Shown here: positions 54,067-62,779 of the stretch, in pieces
How the letters are laid out: each line of letters opens with the position of its first letter
How positions within the stretch are numbered: position 1 is the first letter of the stretch
Origin: Vibrio brasiliensis LMG 20546
GTDB lineage: Bacteria; Pseudomonadota; Gammaproteobacteria; Enterobacterales; Vibrionaceae
Direction: 5' to 3'
Assembly (NCBI RefSeq): GCF_000189255.1
Contig: NZ_AEVS01000049.1
Coordinates: 124,001 to 188,000 of the forward strand
Length of the DNA stretch: 64,000 nt
The notes under the pieces: model-generated
Databases searched by the model: none
What the model was told of the DNA's origin: nothing
What the model saw: only the letters and a program-made list of their open reading frames with translations
Translations under genes and position numbers: made by a program

Positions 54067-54573
54067 CTACTTATCTTTACCCTTACCACCTTTATTACTG
54101 TTACCGCCGCCACGATTGCCGCCACCTTTGTTACTATTACCGCTGTTACCGCTACTGCTGCTGCCTTTATTGCTGTTGCTATTACCTTTGCCACGCGATG
54201 CAGCCACTCCTTCTACGTCGTCTTCACGATTCAGAAGCTCACCAGTGCCATTGCCCGGATTTGAATACTTAGCATGAGCATTAAGCTCTTCTTCAGTTAC
54301 AAATCCATCTCTATCTTTATCAAATGACGCGAAGGCACTCAGTCCGCCCTCATCAGATTCCTCTTCCTCTTCTTCATCATCTTCCGTGGTGCCTCTATAC
54401 GCATTGAACTCTTCAAGAGATATTTGGCCATCACCATCGGTATCAATGACACTCAGCTCCGGAGGAGTTTTGGTTCGATTATCATCGTCACCAACTTCTT
54501 CCTCTTCTTCAGCGTAAATATTAAAACTAAGCAGTGCCAACAGCACCGCAGCCCATGCCAGTCCCTTAAACAT
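54067..54573 (-). CDS. Secreted EF-hand protein with low-complexity tail
   Basis: 168 residues: signal peptide (MFKGLAWAAVLLALLSFNIYA), then acidic runs (EEEEEVGDDD and DDEEEEEESDE) surrounding two complete calcium loops at 44-55 (DTDGDGQISLEE) and 85-96 (DKDRDGFVTEEE), and from about 125 a tail almost wholly of Ser, Asn, Gly and Lys repeats. A periplasmic or secreted calcium-binding protein; the partner is unknown. Positively charged tail and acidic head suggest interaction with nucleic acid, polysaccharide or wall, which is inference. Confidence 0.82.
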   Translation of the reverse strand: MFKGLAWAAVLLALLSFNIYAEEEEEVGDDDNRTKTPPELSVIDTDGDGQISLEEFNAYRGTTEDDEEEEEESDEGGLSAFASFDKDRDGFVTEEELNAHAKYSNPGNGTGELLNREDDVEGVAASRGKGNSNSNKGSSSSGNSGNSNKGGGNRGGGNSNKGGKGKDK

Positions 54574-54706
54574 ATCGTCTTCTCCTACCGCGTCCCCTGA
54601 TACTATTTTAGTTTACGCAGACTTTTCTGCGTGATTTTCACTGGCTGCTATCAATTGAACACGTTAAGCGTTATAAATAGCCACTCGCGTCACCACTGGG
54701 ATCAAA

Positions 54707-55621
54707 ATGGACTACATCGCTCTCTCCCGAATTAGCTTAAAACACCTTACCGTTCTGCATGTCTTACTCAGCACACATAGTGTTACCAGCGCAGCTAATG
54801 TGTTGTGCGTGACGCCATCGAGTGTGAGTAAAACGTTAAGTCAACTCAGGTCGCAGCTTAATGACGAACTGTTTTACCGAGATAGCGGTCAACTGGTACC
54901 GACGCCTTTCGCTTTGAGTATCGCTGTTGAAATTCATAAAATTCTTTCCAGTATGAATGGCATTCTCCATCAAGGGGAGTTCCATCCGCAGCAGTTTGAG
55001 GGAACCATATCGCTCTCAATGCGTGAAAGCACGTTTGAACTGTTTGCGGCTAAGATTGCGGCGATCTCTGGTCAACTGGCGAATGCGCGAAGCATCAATA
55101 TCTTTGCCAAAGAGCAACTCAGTTTTGATGCCTTAAATCGGGGCCAGGTCGATTTCATGATCTTGCCGCACGATATCAGCCAACCGCCAACCCGCAGTAG
55201 AGACTTGGTCTGGCAGCAAATCGCGGCCGATGAAATGATCTGTCTGATGAGCGCTGACCACCCACTGGCTGATAGACCTCTTTCCATCGATGGCTACCTC
55301 GCCTATCAGCATATTGGTATCTTAGATAAAGACTTATCCGAACCCTATTTTGAGCAGAATCTGACTCAACAACACGGTTCGCGAAAGATTGCAGTCTCAG
55401 TTGCAGATTTTGGCGCAGCGGCGGTTCTGTGCCATCACACAGATTACTTACTGACATGTTCTAAGATGTGGGCAGAAAATGCCCTCCAGGCGCAAAGCTT
55501 GGTAAGCAAACCTCTACCATTCGAGTATGGCAAAGTCGCCTACAGCCTGGTTTGGAATCAGGCAAGCCTGAACGATCCAGCACTGAGTTGGCTGCATAGT
55601 CAGCTAATCAGTATTGAATAG
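54707..55621 (+). CDS. LysR-family transcriptional regulator
   Basis: 304 residues. N-terminal winged helix (about 8-65, LTVLHVLLSTHSVTSAANVLCVTPSSVSKTLSQLRSQL split across helix 2 and recognition helix) and a C-terminal effector domain with the periplasmic-binding-like fold (TISLSMRESTFELF, VDFMILPHDI, MICLMSADHPLADRP). It starts MDYIALSRISLKHL. Typical length. No neighbour strongly suggests its target; the next gene in the same direction is the secreted protein at 56064. Confidence 0.88.
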   Translation: MDYIALSRISLKHLTVLHVLLSTHSVTSAANVLCVTPSSVSKTLSQLRSQLNDELFYRDSGQLVPTPFALSIAVEIHKILSSMNGILHQGEFHPQQFEGTISLSMRESTFELFAAKIAAISGQLANARSINIFAKEQLSFDALNRGQVDFMILPHDISQPPTRSRDLVWQQIAADEMICLMSADHPLADRPLSIDGYLAYQHIGILDKDLSEPYFEQNLTQQHGSRKIAVSVADFGAAAVLCHHTDYLLTCSKMWAENALQAQSLVSKPLPFEYGKVAYSLVWNQASLNDPALSWLHSQLISIE

Positions 55622-55651
55622 CTAGTTATAGGCAAAAATTGTCAGATTAAA

Positions 55652-55707
55652 GGACACACACCTTAGTTTACTTGTTCAAGTCTGGGGGAATGTAATGGTG
55701 TCTGTCC
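55652..55707. repeat. Short inverted-repeat element (REP-like remnant)
   Basis: GGACACACACC (55652-55662) and GGTGTCTGTCC (55697-55707) are inverted with one mismatch across 34 bp. The sequence recalls the GGACAGACACC ends found around Y1-transposase (REP-associated) genes. No transposase ORF is present. The rest of 55622-56063 (442 bp) holds this, a Fur-like box and a palindrome, with no gene. Confidence 0.45.
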
Positions 55708-55987
55708 CTACTATTCCTTCTATTTTTGGTCCCTTCTATTTCTATTCGGATTCAGATCAACACCCTGCATGAGAGAGCCCCAAAGCTCACGTTAAACACA
55801 GAATACTCACTGACCGCTCCATCCAGTGCGCACTATACAAAGCGAGAGTTCTGCTCAATAACACAAGGAAGAAGAATACAAAAACAACCAAGCCGAGTAC
55901 GGTAAAACATCACTGCACCATATCTTTTTAATAAGCAACCATACGCTTAATAAATAATATGTGACACTCTGCCAAAATAAATAAACA

Positions 55988-56002
55988 TGATATTCATTCT
56001 CA
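55988..56002 (+). promoter_or_regulatory. Fur-like box of the secreted-protein gene
   Basis: TGATATTCATTCTCA, 13 of 15 matches to TGATAATCATTATCA, the 7-1-7 core. It overlaps a possible -35 at 55991; TATACA (56014-56019) is a candidate -10 at 17-bp spacing. Iron repression is likely. Confidence 0.68.
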
Positions 56003-56024
56003 TTTATGGCTGATATACATTCCG

Positions 56025-56044
56025 ATTTGGGAATGTTCCCAAAT
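56025..56044. promoter_or_regulatory. Perfect palindrome at the predicted 5' end of the mRNA
   Basis: ATTTGGGAA - TG - TTCCCAAAT, 9-bp perfect arms. The start predicted from the -10 element is near 56026, so this would form a hairpin at the very 5' end of the transcript, 20 bases before the ATG of the secreted protein; it could alternatively be an operator. Confidence 0.55.
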
Positions 56045-56063
56045 TAAAAGAATAGGAAGTATC

Positions 56064-56486
56064 ATGAAAACGATAAAATTGCTTGGCCTACTGACACTTA
56101 TTGCATCATCTGTTGCCTCTGCAAACACAGTCATTACTTTTCCCGGGGAAGATGAGTCGGTGTCAAACACACCAATAACTTTCCCAACGTCTTCAAAAAC
56201 ACCAATCACTTTTTACAATGGCTATACCATTAAAGATGGGATTTTCCGTTCAGAAGTAAACACATGTGTTGTTGAAGTCGATAATCCTGAATATGAAGCA
56301 AAACTTATTTGGGAAGGAAAAACGCCGAAGCTGCTTATCGTCGGTAACACCGACCCATTCCCATGTCGCGCAGGCTTTACCGAGCCTATGGAAGTTGACC
56401 TAAGCGCATTTTTACAAAGCACTCCAACGCATATCTTTCAATATTTGGAGGTAGCGAACCGTGTAAATATGCAGCGTAGCTTCTAA
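56064..56486 (+). CDS. Unknown secreted protein, probably iron-regulated
   Basis: 140 residues with a signal peptide (MKTIKLLGLLTLIASSVASA). The mature start has three variants of one phrase: TVITFPG, TPITFPTSS and TPITFYNG (about 22-53). Two cysteines (CVVEVDNPEY and FPCRAGF, about 68 and 99) could form a disulfide. I do not recognise the family. GGAAG precedes the ATG. A Fur-like box lies 62-76 bp upstream, so it may take part in iron or heme handling at the envelope; that is inference. Confidence 0.6.
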   Translation: MKTIKLLGLLTLIASSVASANTVITFPGEDESVSNTPITFPTSSKTPITFYNGYTIKDGIFRSEVNTCVVEVDNPEYEAKLIWEGKTPKLLIVGNTDPFPCRAGFTEPMEVDLSAFLQSTPTHIFQYLEVANRVNMQRSF

Positions 56487-56513
56487 CCATCACACTAACA
56501 CCTACCAATCAAC

Positions 56514-56535
56514 CGCCAGATCTTCGGATCTGGCG
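56514..56535 (+). terminator. UUCG-loop hairpin after the secreted-protein gene
   Basis: CGCCAGATC - TTCG - GATCTGGCG, perfect 9-bp stem and stable tetraloop, 28 bp past the stop. The trailing sequence ATTTG is a weak U-tract, so termination strength is uncertain. Confidence 0.7.
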
Positions 56536-56710
56536 ATTTGCATAGAGTCTCCGATCCAGCGTAAGTCTTTAGCCATCGCTCCAGGCTTAGATTGAGAGAA
56601 ACCAAATGAGCGAGTGACTGATCCATTTCATATAAAGCTTGGAATTATATGCCACTTCACCGCCACTACAGACAGGGATGAACAGCGCAACACACATCAC
56701 CGAGATTACA

Positions 56711-58237
56711 ATGAATAACAAATCAAACACTCCCCCACACATTGCGATATTAGGGGCCGGAATTTCAGGTTTAGCGGCTGCACACGAATGTATTAAGAAA
56801 GGTTATCGCGTCACGGTTTACGATAAAATGCCCTCTACCGGAGGAAAGTGCATTGGCACGGTCCATCACGGCAAGGTGCATGAGCTTACACATCGACAGC
56901 TCTTCGCCAAAAACGTCCATCTCCTGTCGTTCCTACAAGAAATACCGACAGAAAATGGCACTTGCTTTGACTTCGTCTACCCCCAACAAAAAGTACAGTT
57001 TCACTGGGGCCAATCTGATAAAACAATGCAGTTTAAACGCGGCTATTTTTCACAGATAGACAAGCTTATCGACGACATGAAATCTGCCTATGCCATGCAC
57101 TACGCAGGGGTTCCACTAAGTGATATTTATTGGTTCAAAACACGTTTGCAGAATTTACCCGACGATACTGAGTTACTCAAAACACCGCTTGAGCGCTATT
57201 TCGAGTTCAAGCAAAGACCAAAATTAGCTGCATTTTTACGCCCTGTCCTGCTTGGTTGGATCGGCGCAACGGACAACAGCCCTGCCCTCTCTGTTTTGGA
57301 TTTGCTCAACAACAAAGAGGGGCCATTTCACTCCGATGCACCCAATGCTTACAGCTTGGGCTATCGACGCCCGATCTCAGAATCAGTGATAAATCCATTA
57401 ACCGAACATTTACGCCAACAGTCGGTTCAGTTTAGGTTCGACTGTGAGATAGAGCGACTGATAAAAGATACTGGACAAGATAAGGTTTCCTATGCGCTTT
57501 CCAGCCAAGATGAAGTGATTGAGGCTGACTATTTTATCTTGGCGCTGCCGATTCATGTCACCCAATCGCTGCTTTCCGCTACCTCAGTGCAGTTCAGTTA
57601 CCGATACGTTCTTAGCCACGGTTTTCAGTTTCACTTCACCACTTTGCCCGATAGATTGCGCGATAAAACCGTCGGTATTGTCATCGATTCACCGTGGGGC
57701 TTAAGTTATCATCTGACGCAACCAGAGCCAAACGGACTGTACTGCCTCTCCGTCACAGCCACCGACCTCAATATCGCTGTGGGCCCTGCATTTAACAAGC
57801 CGTTGCTCGCCTGCACACCACAACAGATTGAACAAGAGATCGTTACTCAGATTTTTGGTAATAGCGCGTTACTCAGCGCGTCTGGATATCAGGGTTTTCA
57901 TGTCGGGCCTGGCTTATATTGGAAGGAAAAACACGCCGATGAGGCAACGTCGAGTCGATTCAGCGGTCCTACTGTCATCAGCGAAAACGGAGTGGCGCAC
58001 TATTGGGTTGCCGATCACGCGCTAACCCATCCCGACGCTAACTGCCAAATTCCTATTGAGCTCGAAGGCTACCAAAACGTCTTGTTAGCGGGAGAATATC
58101 TGACTGATCCGCGCCAAACCTGGCGAGTTCCAGTAACTATGGAACGATGTGTAGAAACCGCCAAACTGTCGGTGGAATCACTAGAAAAACGCATTGCCGT
58201 CCATCGCAAAGAGGAGCCTTACCATGACGATGCGTAA
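56711..58237 (+). CDS. FAD-dependent amine-oxidase/desaturase-like flavoprotein
   Basis: 508 residues. N-terminal FAD site HIAILGAGISGLAAAHECIKKG split by the GxGxxG turn, then YDKMPSTGGKCIG; and a C-terminal FAD contact LLAGEYLTDP (about 460). The architecture is that of the flavin amine-oxidase group that includes phytoene and squalene desaturases. The substrate is unknown; no carotenoid genes are nearby. The ATG at 56711 is used because homologues begin near this Rossmann start; an upstream TTG (56639) or ATG (56678) is possible. It overlaps the membrane-protein gene by 14 bases. Confidence 0.8.
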   Translation: MNNKSNTPPHIAILGAGISGLAAAHECIKKGYRVTVYDKMPSTGGKCIGTVHHGKVHELTHRQLFAKNVHLLSFLQEIPTENGTCFDFVYPQQKVQFHWGQSDKTMQFKRGYFSQIDKLIDDMKSAYAMHYAGVPLSDIYWFKTRLQNLPDDTELLKTPLERYFEFKQRPKLAAFLRPVLLGWIGATDNSPALSVLDLLNNKEGPFHSDAPNAYSLGYRRPISESVINPLTEHLRQQSVQFRFDCEIERLIKDTGQDKVSYALSSQDEVIEADYFILALPIHVTQSLLSATSVQFSYRYVLSHGFQFHFTTLPDRLRDKTVGIVIDSPWGLSYHLTQPEPNGLYCLSVTATDLNIAVGPAFNKPLLACTPQQIEQEIVTQIFGNSALLSASGYQGFHVGPGLYWKEKHADEATSSRFSGPTVISENGVAHYWVADHALTHPDANCQIPIELEGYQNVLLAGEYLTDPRQTWRVPVTMERCVETAKLSVESLEKRIAVHRKEEPYHDDA

Positions 58238-59012
58238 TCACCTTTCTGCGCTTTTGTTTTTCCTGTTGGCTTTGATCTATTTCAGCGGCTTCTACCAAGC
58301 AGTACAGTCATCGGCGATTTCCGCGGTGATCTTAACGCTGTTACTACCTGTGTTATTTTGGCCCTTAGTCAAACCGGTTGATAACCAAGCAGAAATCACT
58401 CGGATACTGCTTTTAGAAAGTGGCTTCAATCTGCTTTGTGTCGTCGCCCTACTTCATCTGCTTCCTTTAGAGCAGATGGATAAAGCGTTTATGGTGTTTT
58501 TTGCTTTACAGGCAGGTGGATTTTTATTGGTCCAGAGGCGCAAGAAAGCGTGGTTATCTTTCTCTGTCTCTTTGTGTTTGTCTATTGTCATCTTGGTATG
58601 GATCAGCCAAGGGGAGCAAACCCAAGTGCTCGACTCTGGGCAATTGCAGTTGTTTGGTACAGCGGTGCCGTGGCAATTAAAGGCGATTTACACCCTTTGG
58701 TTACTGCAATTATTGTTGGTCGAGTATCGTTATATTTTGCCTAAAGTGACCATACTGCTGGCTCATTTGGCCTCGCTGACCATTGCGCTGCAGGCAGAGG
58801 ATTTCTTCCACGCTCGCATTGTCACCGCCAGCCATTTCTTGTTTTTGAGTCTCTGTTTTGATTTCAAAAACCGAAATTGGGGAGGCAGTGACTTTGCCAC
58901 GCTACCATCCCTGGCCGCCCTTCAAAAGCCCAATATTGCCAAGTGGATTAACTACACCTGCCTAGGCTTGGCGCTGTTGTTCGCTTTGCTCGCTCTTTTA
59001 AACCTACGATGA
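58224..59012 (+). CDS. Unknown polytopic membrane protein coupled to the flavoprotein
   Basis: 262 residues with about seven predicted membrane segments (first FFLLALIYFSGFYQAVQ at about 10-26, last LGLALLFALLALLNL at the C-terminus). No family recognised. The ATG at 58224 follows GAGGAG 7 nt upstream and overlaps the flavoprotein gene by 14 bases, so the two are co-translated and probably act together, perhaps on a membrane lipid or quinone; this is inference. Stand-alone pair without further partners. Confidence 0.65.
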   Translation: MTMRNHLSALLFFLLALIYFSGFYQAVQSSAISAVILTLLLPVLFWPLVKPVDNQAEITRILLLESGFNLLCVVALLHLLPLEQMDKAFMVFFALQAGGFLLVQRRKKAWLSFSVSLCLSIVILVWISQGEQTQVLDSGQLQLFGTAVPWQLKAIYTLWLLQLLLVEYRYILPKVTILLAHLASLTIALQAEDFFHARIVTASHFLFLSLCFDFKNRNWGGSDFATLPSLAALQKPNIAKWINYTCLGLALLFALLALLNLR

Positions 59013-59211
59013 TTTATTCTCACTCACAGCAGACGCGCTGATGAAGTGGGCGAAAAGCTCGGACTGGAGATTGGGGTGTTTGGCTCACCCCATTATCTAT
59101 GAGAGAGGCTTCGTTTGACTCATTACTGTACAAAAATGAGTTACGAAAAATTGAATATTAACAACTCATGAATAACTACAAGTATGGTAAGTCTAGCCGC
59201 AAAATAGCAGA

Positions 59212-59994
59212 CTACTCATTTCTTTCAGTTTGCTTTATTAGTATTGATTTCAATTCCCGAACCTCTGCTTTGAGCTCATGCACCTCTTCTAAGATCTGAA
59301 CCTCCATCTTACGCTCGTTAGAAGTGTCCATGATCCACGAGGCGAGAACCGCGGTAAAGCTACCAAACATACCAACGCCAGTCGTGATTAAAACAATGGC
59401 AACAATGCGCCCTTCTAGAGTCACAGGGAAAAAGTCACCGTATCCAACCGTCGTGATGGTGACGAATGTCCACCAAAACGCATCACCAGCGGTGTGAATA
59501 TTGGCACCCGGCATGTCCTTCTCAAGATAGAGAATATAAATCGAACCAAACACCATCATCATCAATGAAGTGACCACCATAAAATGCAGTGACGTCGACG
59601 CTTTGTTCTCATTGATTGCATGAGAAATCATAGAGATAGATTTGATTGCACGGATTAGGCGAAATACACGAATCAAACGAGCAAACTGGTTCATCTCCAT
59701 TAACGGAATACAAGAGATAAGGTCAAGCCAGCCCCATTTCATATATTCAAGCTTTGACGACGCTGCACGATACTGCTGCACAAAGTCGATAAAGAAGATC
59801 ACGCAGATAAAGGTATCTACGTAAATCAATATCTGAAGAATTTCAGGCGGTAACTTAAAGATAAGTTCAACGGTTAATGAGACCACAACAAACAAAGACA
59901 GTAGTAAGACTGCCAATTGAAAGCTTGTGATTTGTTCCGGTACTTTTGGTCGATACATAATGGCAATCCAGTGAACCGCAAAGTAGGCTGCCAT
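59212..59994 (-). CDS. Voltage-gated-type potassium channel
   Basis: 260 residues with six membrane segments: S1 about 26-44, S2 to S3 about 55-100, an S4-like basic repeat (RLIRVFRLIRAIKSI near 104), S5, and a pore loop with the selectivity filter TTVGYGD (about 183) followed by S6 and a cytoplasmic coiled coil (EVHELKAEVRELKSILI). This is the Kv/KvAP plan. Start uncertain: the ATG at 59994 is reported; a TTG at 60003 also exists and neither has a clear ribosome site. It lies 28 bp after ltrA on the same strand, so it is likely in its operon. Confidence 0.86.
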   Translation of the reverse strand: MAAYFAVHWIAIMYRPKVPEQITSFQLAVLLLSLFVVVSLTVELIFKLPPEILQILIYVDTFICVIFFIDFVQQYRAASSKLEYMKWGWLDLISCIPLMEMNQFARLIRVFRLIRAIKSISMISHAINENKASTSLHFMVVTSLMMMVFGSIYILYLEKDMPGANIHTAGDAFWWTFVTITTVGYGDFFPVTLEGRIVAIVLITTGVGMFGSFTAVLASWIMDTSNERKMEVQILEEVHELKAEVRELKSILIKQTERNE

Positions 59995-60022
59995 GCGGTT
60001 CAAGCAAAAGGGCTTAATCGAG

Positions 60023-61237
60023 CTATTGCCCGGCTTCTTGCTTAGCTTCTTGAGTCAGTTTTTTAAATGCGGTTCTCACAGGAATGAGGATCTGAGAGAA
60101 CAGTGCGGCTCCCCATACGACATTGGCTACAATGGAAGGAACAAACGACACAATAGCAAGCGTCAAGAAGCAAAGTGCAATACCGATATAACGAACTTTC
60201 GCTGTTGCAAAACGGTGAGCAGTGCGAAGTTCAATAACGTTTTGAATCTGAAGCAAGTAGTACAGGTATGTCGCCAAGCCTAAACAACCAATCAACGCAT
60301 ATTTGAATGGGTATTGATCCATAAAGCTAATCTTCACTTCCGCTGACAGCGCAACACCTATCATGACAGCAGAAAGCATCAAGAACAGGTGAGCAACCGT
60401 CCACTTGATGAATGTTTTCGGCTCATTATCACGCGGCTTGCCATTACCAACAAAATCAAAATAGATCCAACATAAAACGAAAATAGAGAGACCACCAAAC
60501 GTGTAATTAACAAACACATCGCCAACCACATCATCGATGCCCTTTTCTGCAAGAGTAATGACAAGCTTAAAAAAGCCCTCACCAGCAACGATAAGTAGTA
60601 GCAGTGCAAAACGTTCCGCCATGTGGCCAAAGCGCGGTAAGAATCGCTTGCTGTAAAATACACCAACTTTTGGCGCGACATACAACGCAGCTAAAACCCC
60701 CATCCCGGCAGCAAAGACCATGTAGCTATATGGTGCAGGAAGAAACGCACTAATAAAGAAGATGACTGAGCCAATGGCAAAGTTTCGTGACATGCGACTT
60801 GGTAGACAAGCCTCACTATCTTCGACCGTTTTAGCCCTGAAAAAGAGCAGTGACATAATCGCTCGGTTTATCGCGTAACCTATAGCAAAGTAAGCCCAAC
60901 CAGCACCATCAATATGCACTATCGCTGATGACATGATCATAATGGTGATAATCTGCGCCGCCATAATGTAGCGGTGCTGGACATCGGTGCTGACATAAAT
61001 GGAGTTAAAAAGGCTTAAGTCAAACCAGGCAACCCAGATCACGGTAAACAGTGCAGCAAAAATGGCAAAACCACCAAAGCCAAGATGATGACTTAAGAAG
61101 TTCCCAAGAACAAAAATCGATACCACATGGGCTAAATCGTAAAAAAGCTCAATCCAATGCACATGATCATTGCTGCTATCTGCATCAAGATGATGTTTTG
61201 GTTTACGCCACAATGGGTGTTTCTTGGCCAGATCCAT
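60023..61237 (-). CDS. ltrA: Low-temperature-requirement protein A family (LtrA)
   Basis: 404 residues with about twelve membrane segments, the LtrA family (PF06772) pattern starting with DSSNDHVHWIELFYDLAHVVSIF (the conserved ELFYDL motif). Members are integral membrane proteins of unknown biochemical role first linked to cold growth in Listeria. Upstream, on the minus strand, a promoter is visible with an 18-bp element (61316-61333) directly before the -35. Downstream gene is the potassium channel. Confidence 0.9.
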   Translation of the reverse strand: MDLAKKHPLWRKPKHHLDADSSNDHVHWIELFYDLAHVVSIFVLGNFLSHHLGFGGFAIFAALFTVIWVAWFDLSLFNSIYVSTDVQHRYIMAAQIITIMIMSSAIVHIDGAGWAYFAIGYAINRAIMSLLFFRAKTVEDSEACLPSRMSRNFAIGSVIFFISAFLPAPYSYMVFAAGMGVLAALYVAPKVGVFYSKRFLPRFGHMAERFALLLLIVAGEGFFKLVITLAEKGIDDVVGDVFVNYTFGGLSIFVLCWIYFDFVGNGKPRDNEPKTFIKWTVAHLFLMLSAVMIGVALSAEVKISFMDQYPFKYALIGCLGLATYLYYLLQIQNVIELRTAHRFATAKVRYIGIALCFLTLAIVSFVPSIVANVVWGAALFSQILIPVRTAFKKLTQEAKQEAGQ

Positions 61238-61285
61238 ATAGTTACGTCCTTTACAAAATCACTACGCTAAGCCGCATGTCTGTTC

Positions 61286-61333
61286 AGTATGGTAACCCCA
61301 CCAATAATTTCAATTAGTATACTTTTGGTAACC
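61286..61333 (-). promoter_or_regulatory. Redox-type promoter of ltrA, copy A of the 18-bp element
   Basis: On the minus strand: element GGTTACCAAAAGTATACT (61333-61316), AA, -35 TTGAAA (61313-61308), 16-bp spacer, -10 CATACT (61291-61286). Confidence 0.6.
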
Positions 61334-61428
61334 TTTGACCGCCTACCCACTCATATCTCCACTCCAATCTAAAAAATTAAAGCTTTATTAAACATAGACT
61401 TAATCACAATTCAATCGAACTTCATGGT

Positions 61429-61476
61429 GGTTACTAAAAGTTAACTAATTGCACTAGAAATGTAGGTAACCATAAT
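61429..61476 (+). promoter_or_regulatory. Redox-type promoter of the quinone-reductase gene, copy B
   Basis: Element GGTTACTAAAAGTTAACT (61429-61446), AA, -35 TTGCAC (61449-61454), 16-bp spacer ending GGTAAC, -10 CATAAT (61471-61476). The layout is the same as copy A on the opposite strand. Remaining sequence of the 303-bp gap shows nothing else. Confidence 0.65.
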
Positions 61477-61540
61477 AAACCGCAAGACAGCGAAATCATT
61501 ATTCGCTCTGTAAACATCCAAATATTGAAGGGTTAATATC

Positions 61541-62125
61541 ATGAGTAACGTTCTAATCATTAACGCACACGAGCCATCTCCATTTTCTGAAGGCAAACTC
61601 AATGCGGCTTTAGTAGAGAAAGCTCGCACCCAGTTAGAATCAAAGGGTCACGAAGTTCACGTTGTCACAATGCAAGATGACATCGTAGTTGACGAGCAAT
61701 TGGCGAACTTTGAGTGGGCAGACCGAGTAATACTTCAATCGCCTGTCAACTGGATGACGATTCCGTGGTCTTTCAAAAAGTACATGGATGATGTCTTCAC
61801 GGCGGGGATGGGGGGTGCGCTGTGTGCCTTTGATGGTAGAACGCCAGAAGAACCAAAGAAAAACTATGGAACAGGCGGTACTCGTACCAACACGAAATAC
61901 ATGCTTTCTTTCACATTCAATGCGCCAGAAGAGTCATTTAATGATGAGAGCGAATACCTATTCCAAGGTCGCAGTGTTGATGACTTGATGTTCCACATGC
62001 ACGCCAACTTCCGCTTCTTTGGCATGTCTGCACTGCCAACCTTTGCTTGTTACGACGTTATGAAAAACGCGGACATTGAGAACGACTTTGCTCGCTTTGA
62101 AGCGCACCTAGACGCGCACTTTTGA
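61541..62125 (+). CDS. Flavodoxin-fold NAD(P)H quinone reductase (MdaB-like)
   Basis: 194 residues, the MdaB/NQO branch of the flavodoxin-like reductases. Features: [21 protein letters not shown] (FMN/FAD phosphate binding at the start), [25 protein letters not shown] (the conserved PxxWxxxPA-like quinone-site block near 70-90) and [21 protein letters not shown]. It reduces quinones by two electrons, protecting against quinone and electrophile stress. First gene behind a promoter with the 18-bp element; the next gene starts 10 nt on. Confidence 0.87.
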   Translation: MSNVLIINAHEPSPFSEGKLNAALVEKARTQLESKGHEVHVVTMQDDIVVDEQLANFEWADRVILQSPVNWMTIPWSFKKYMDDVFTAGMGGALCAFDGRTPEEPKKNYGTGGTRTNTKYMLSFTFNAPEESFNDESEYLFQGRSVDDLMFHMHANFRFFGMSALPTFACYDVMKNADIENDFARFEAHLDAHF

Positions 62126-62135
62126 GGAGATTGTT

Positions 62136-62702
62136 ATGAGTACTGAATTTACTTACTACACTACAGAAACAGCTCCTGAGGAGTCTGAAGAGCTTGTAGC
62201 GCAGTCAATAAAAGGCTTCGGTATGTTGCCAAACCTGCACGCTGTTCTCGCTGAAGCCCCGGCAACCTACGAAGCATACAATACTGCCTTCGACCTGTTT
62301 ATGAAAAGCACAACGTTCAGCCCACTGGAGCAGCAAGTGGTCTTTATGACTGCAAACTTTGAAAACAACTGTCACTACTGTGTTCCTGGTCATACATGGA
62401 TGATGAAGGCGGGCAAAATGCCAGATGAAGTGATTGAAGCATTGCGTGAAGGTACCGCCATCCCTGATGCGAAGCTGCAAGTACTGCATGATTTTACCAA
62501 AGCACTGCTTGATAACCGTGGCCATATCGGTGATGAGAAACTGCAAGTATTCCTCGACGCTGGCTTTACCAAACGTCAAGCGCTGGAAGTGCTGACGGGG
62601 TTGTCTGCTAAGCTTATCTCAAACTTCACTAATGCACTGGCACATACTGAAACCGATGCGCCATTCCAGAAGTTTGCGTGGACGCATCCTAGCGAGCGCT
62701 AA
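62136..62702 (+). CDS. Carboxymuconolactone-decarboxylase/AhpD-like protein
   Basis: 188 residues, CMD/AhpD-type fold. The peroxidase-like motif ENNCHYCVPGHT (about 76-87) contains the two redox cysteines (CxxC) and the nearby His of AhpD proteins; ATYEAYNTAFDLFMKS and LTGLSAKLISNFTNALAHT are helical family segments. It likely supplies reducing power to a peroxidase or reduces an electrophile. It lies 10 nt after the quinone reductase and is co-transcribed with it. Confidence 0.88.
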   Translation: MSTEFTYYTTETAPEESEELVAQSIKGFGMLPNLHAVLAEAPATYEAYNTAFDLFMKSTTFSPLEQQVVFMTANFENNCHYCVPGHTWMMKAGKMPDEVIEALREGTAIPDAKLQVLHDFTKALLDNRGHIGDEKLQVFLDAGFTKRQALEVLTGLSAKLISNFTNALAHTETDAPFQKFAWTHPSER

Positions 62703-62779
62703 ACTCAGTCAAGAACAAGCAAACACAACTTAAAGCACTGTTTGCCACGTGAGCACAGTGCTTTGAGTAGGAAACTCAT

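Noticed and set aside
54026-54277. Plus-strand ORFs rich in Leu/Pro or Thr/Ala opposite the EF-hand gene
   Set aside because: They are reflections of the low-complexity Ser/Asn/Gly/Lys tail on the minus strand; composition is extreme and no ribosome site is present.
59013-59211. Short open stretches after the membrane-protein gene, and a GGGGTG/TCACCCC hairpin
   Set aside because: No start with a ribosome site, two frames equally open for under 30 codons, and no convincing family resemblance; cannot be called a pseudogene.
61281-61297. A second copy of the 18-bp redox element suggested by AGTATGGTAACC
   Set aside because: The central AAAAGTA part is missing; this stretch is better read as the -10 and spacer end of the ltrA promoter.
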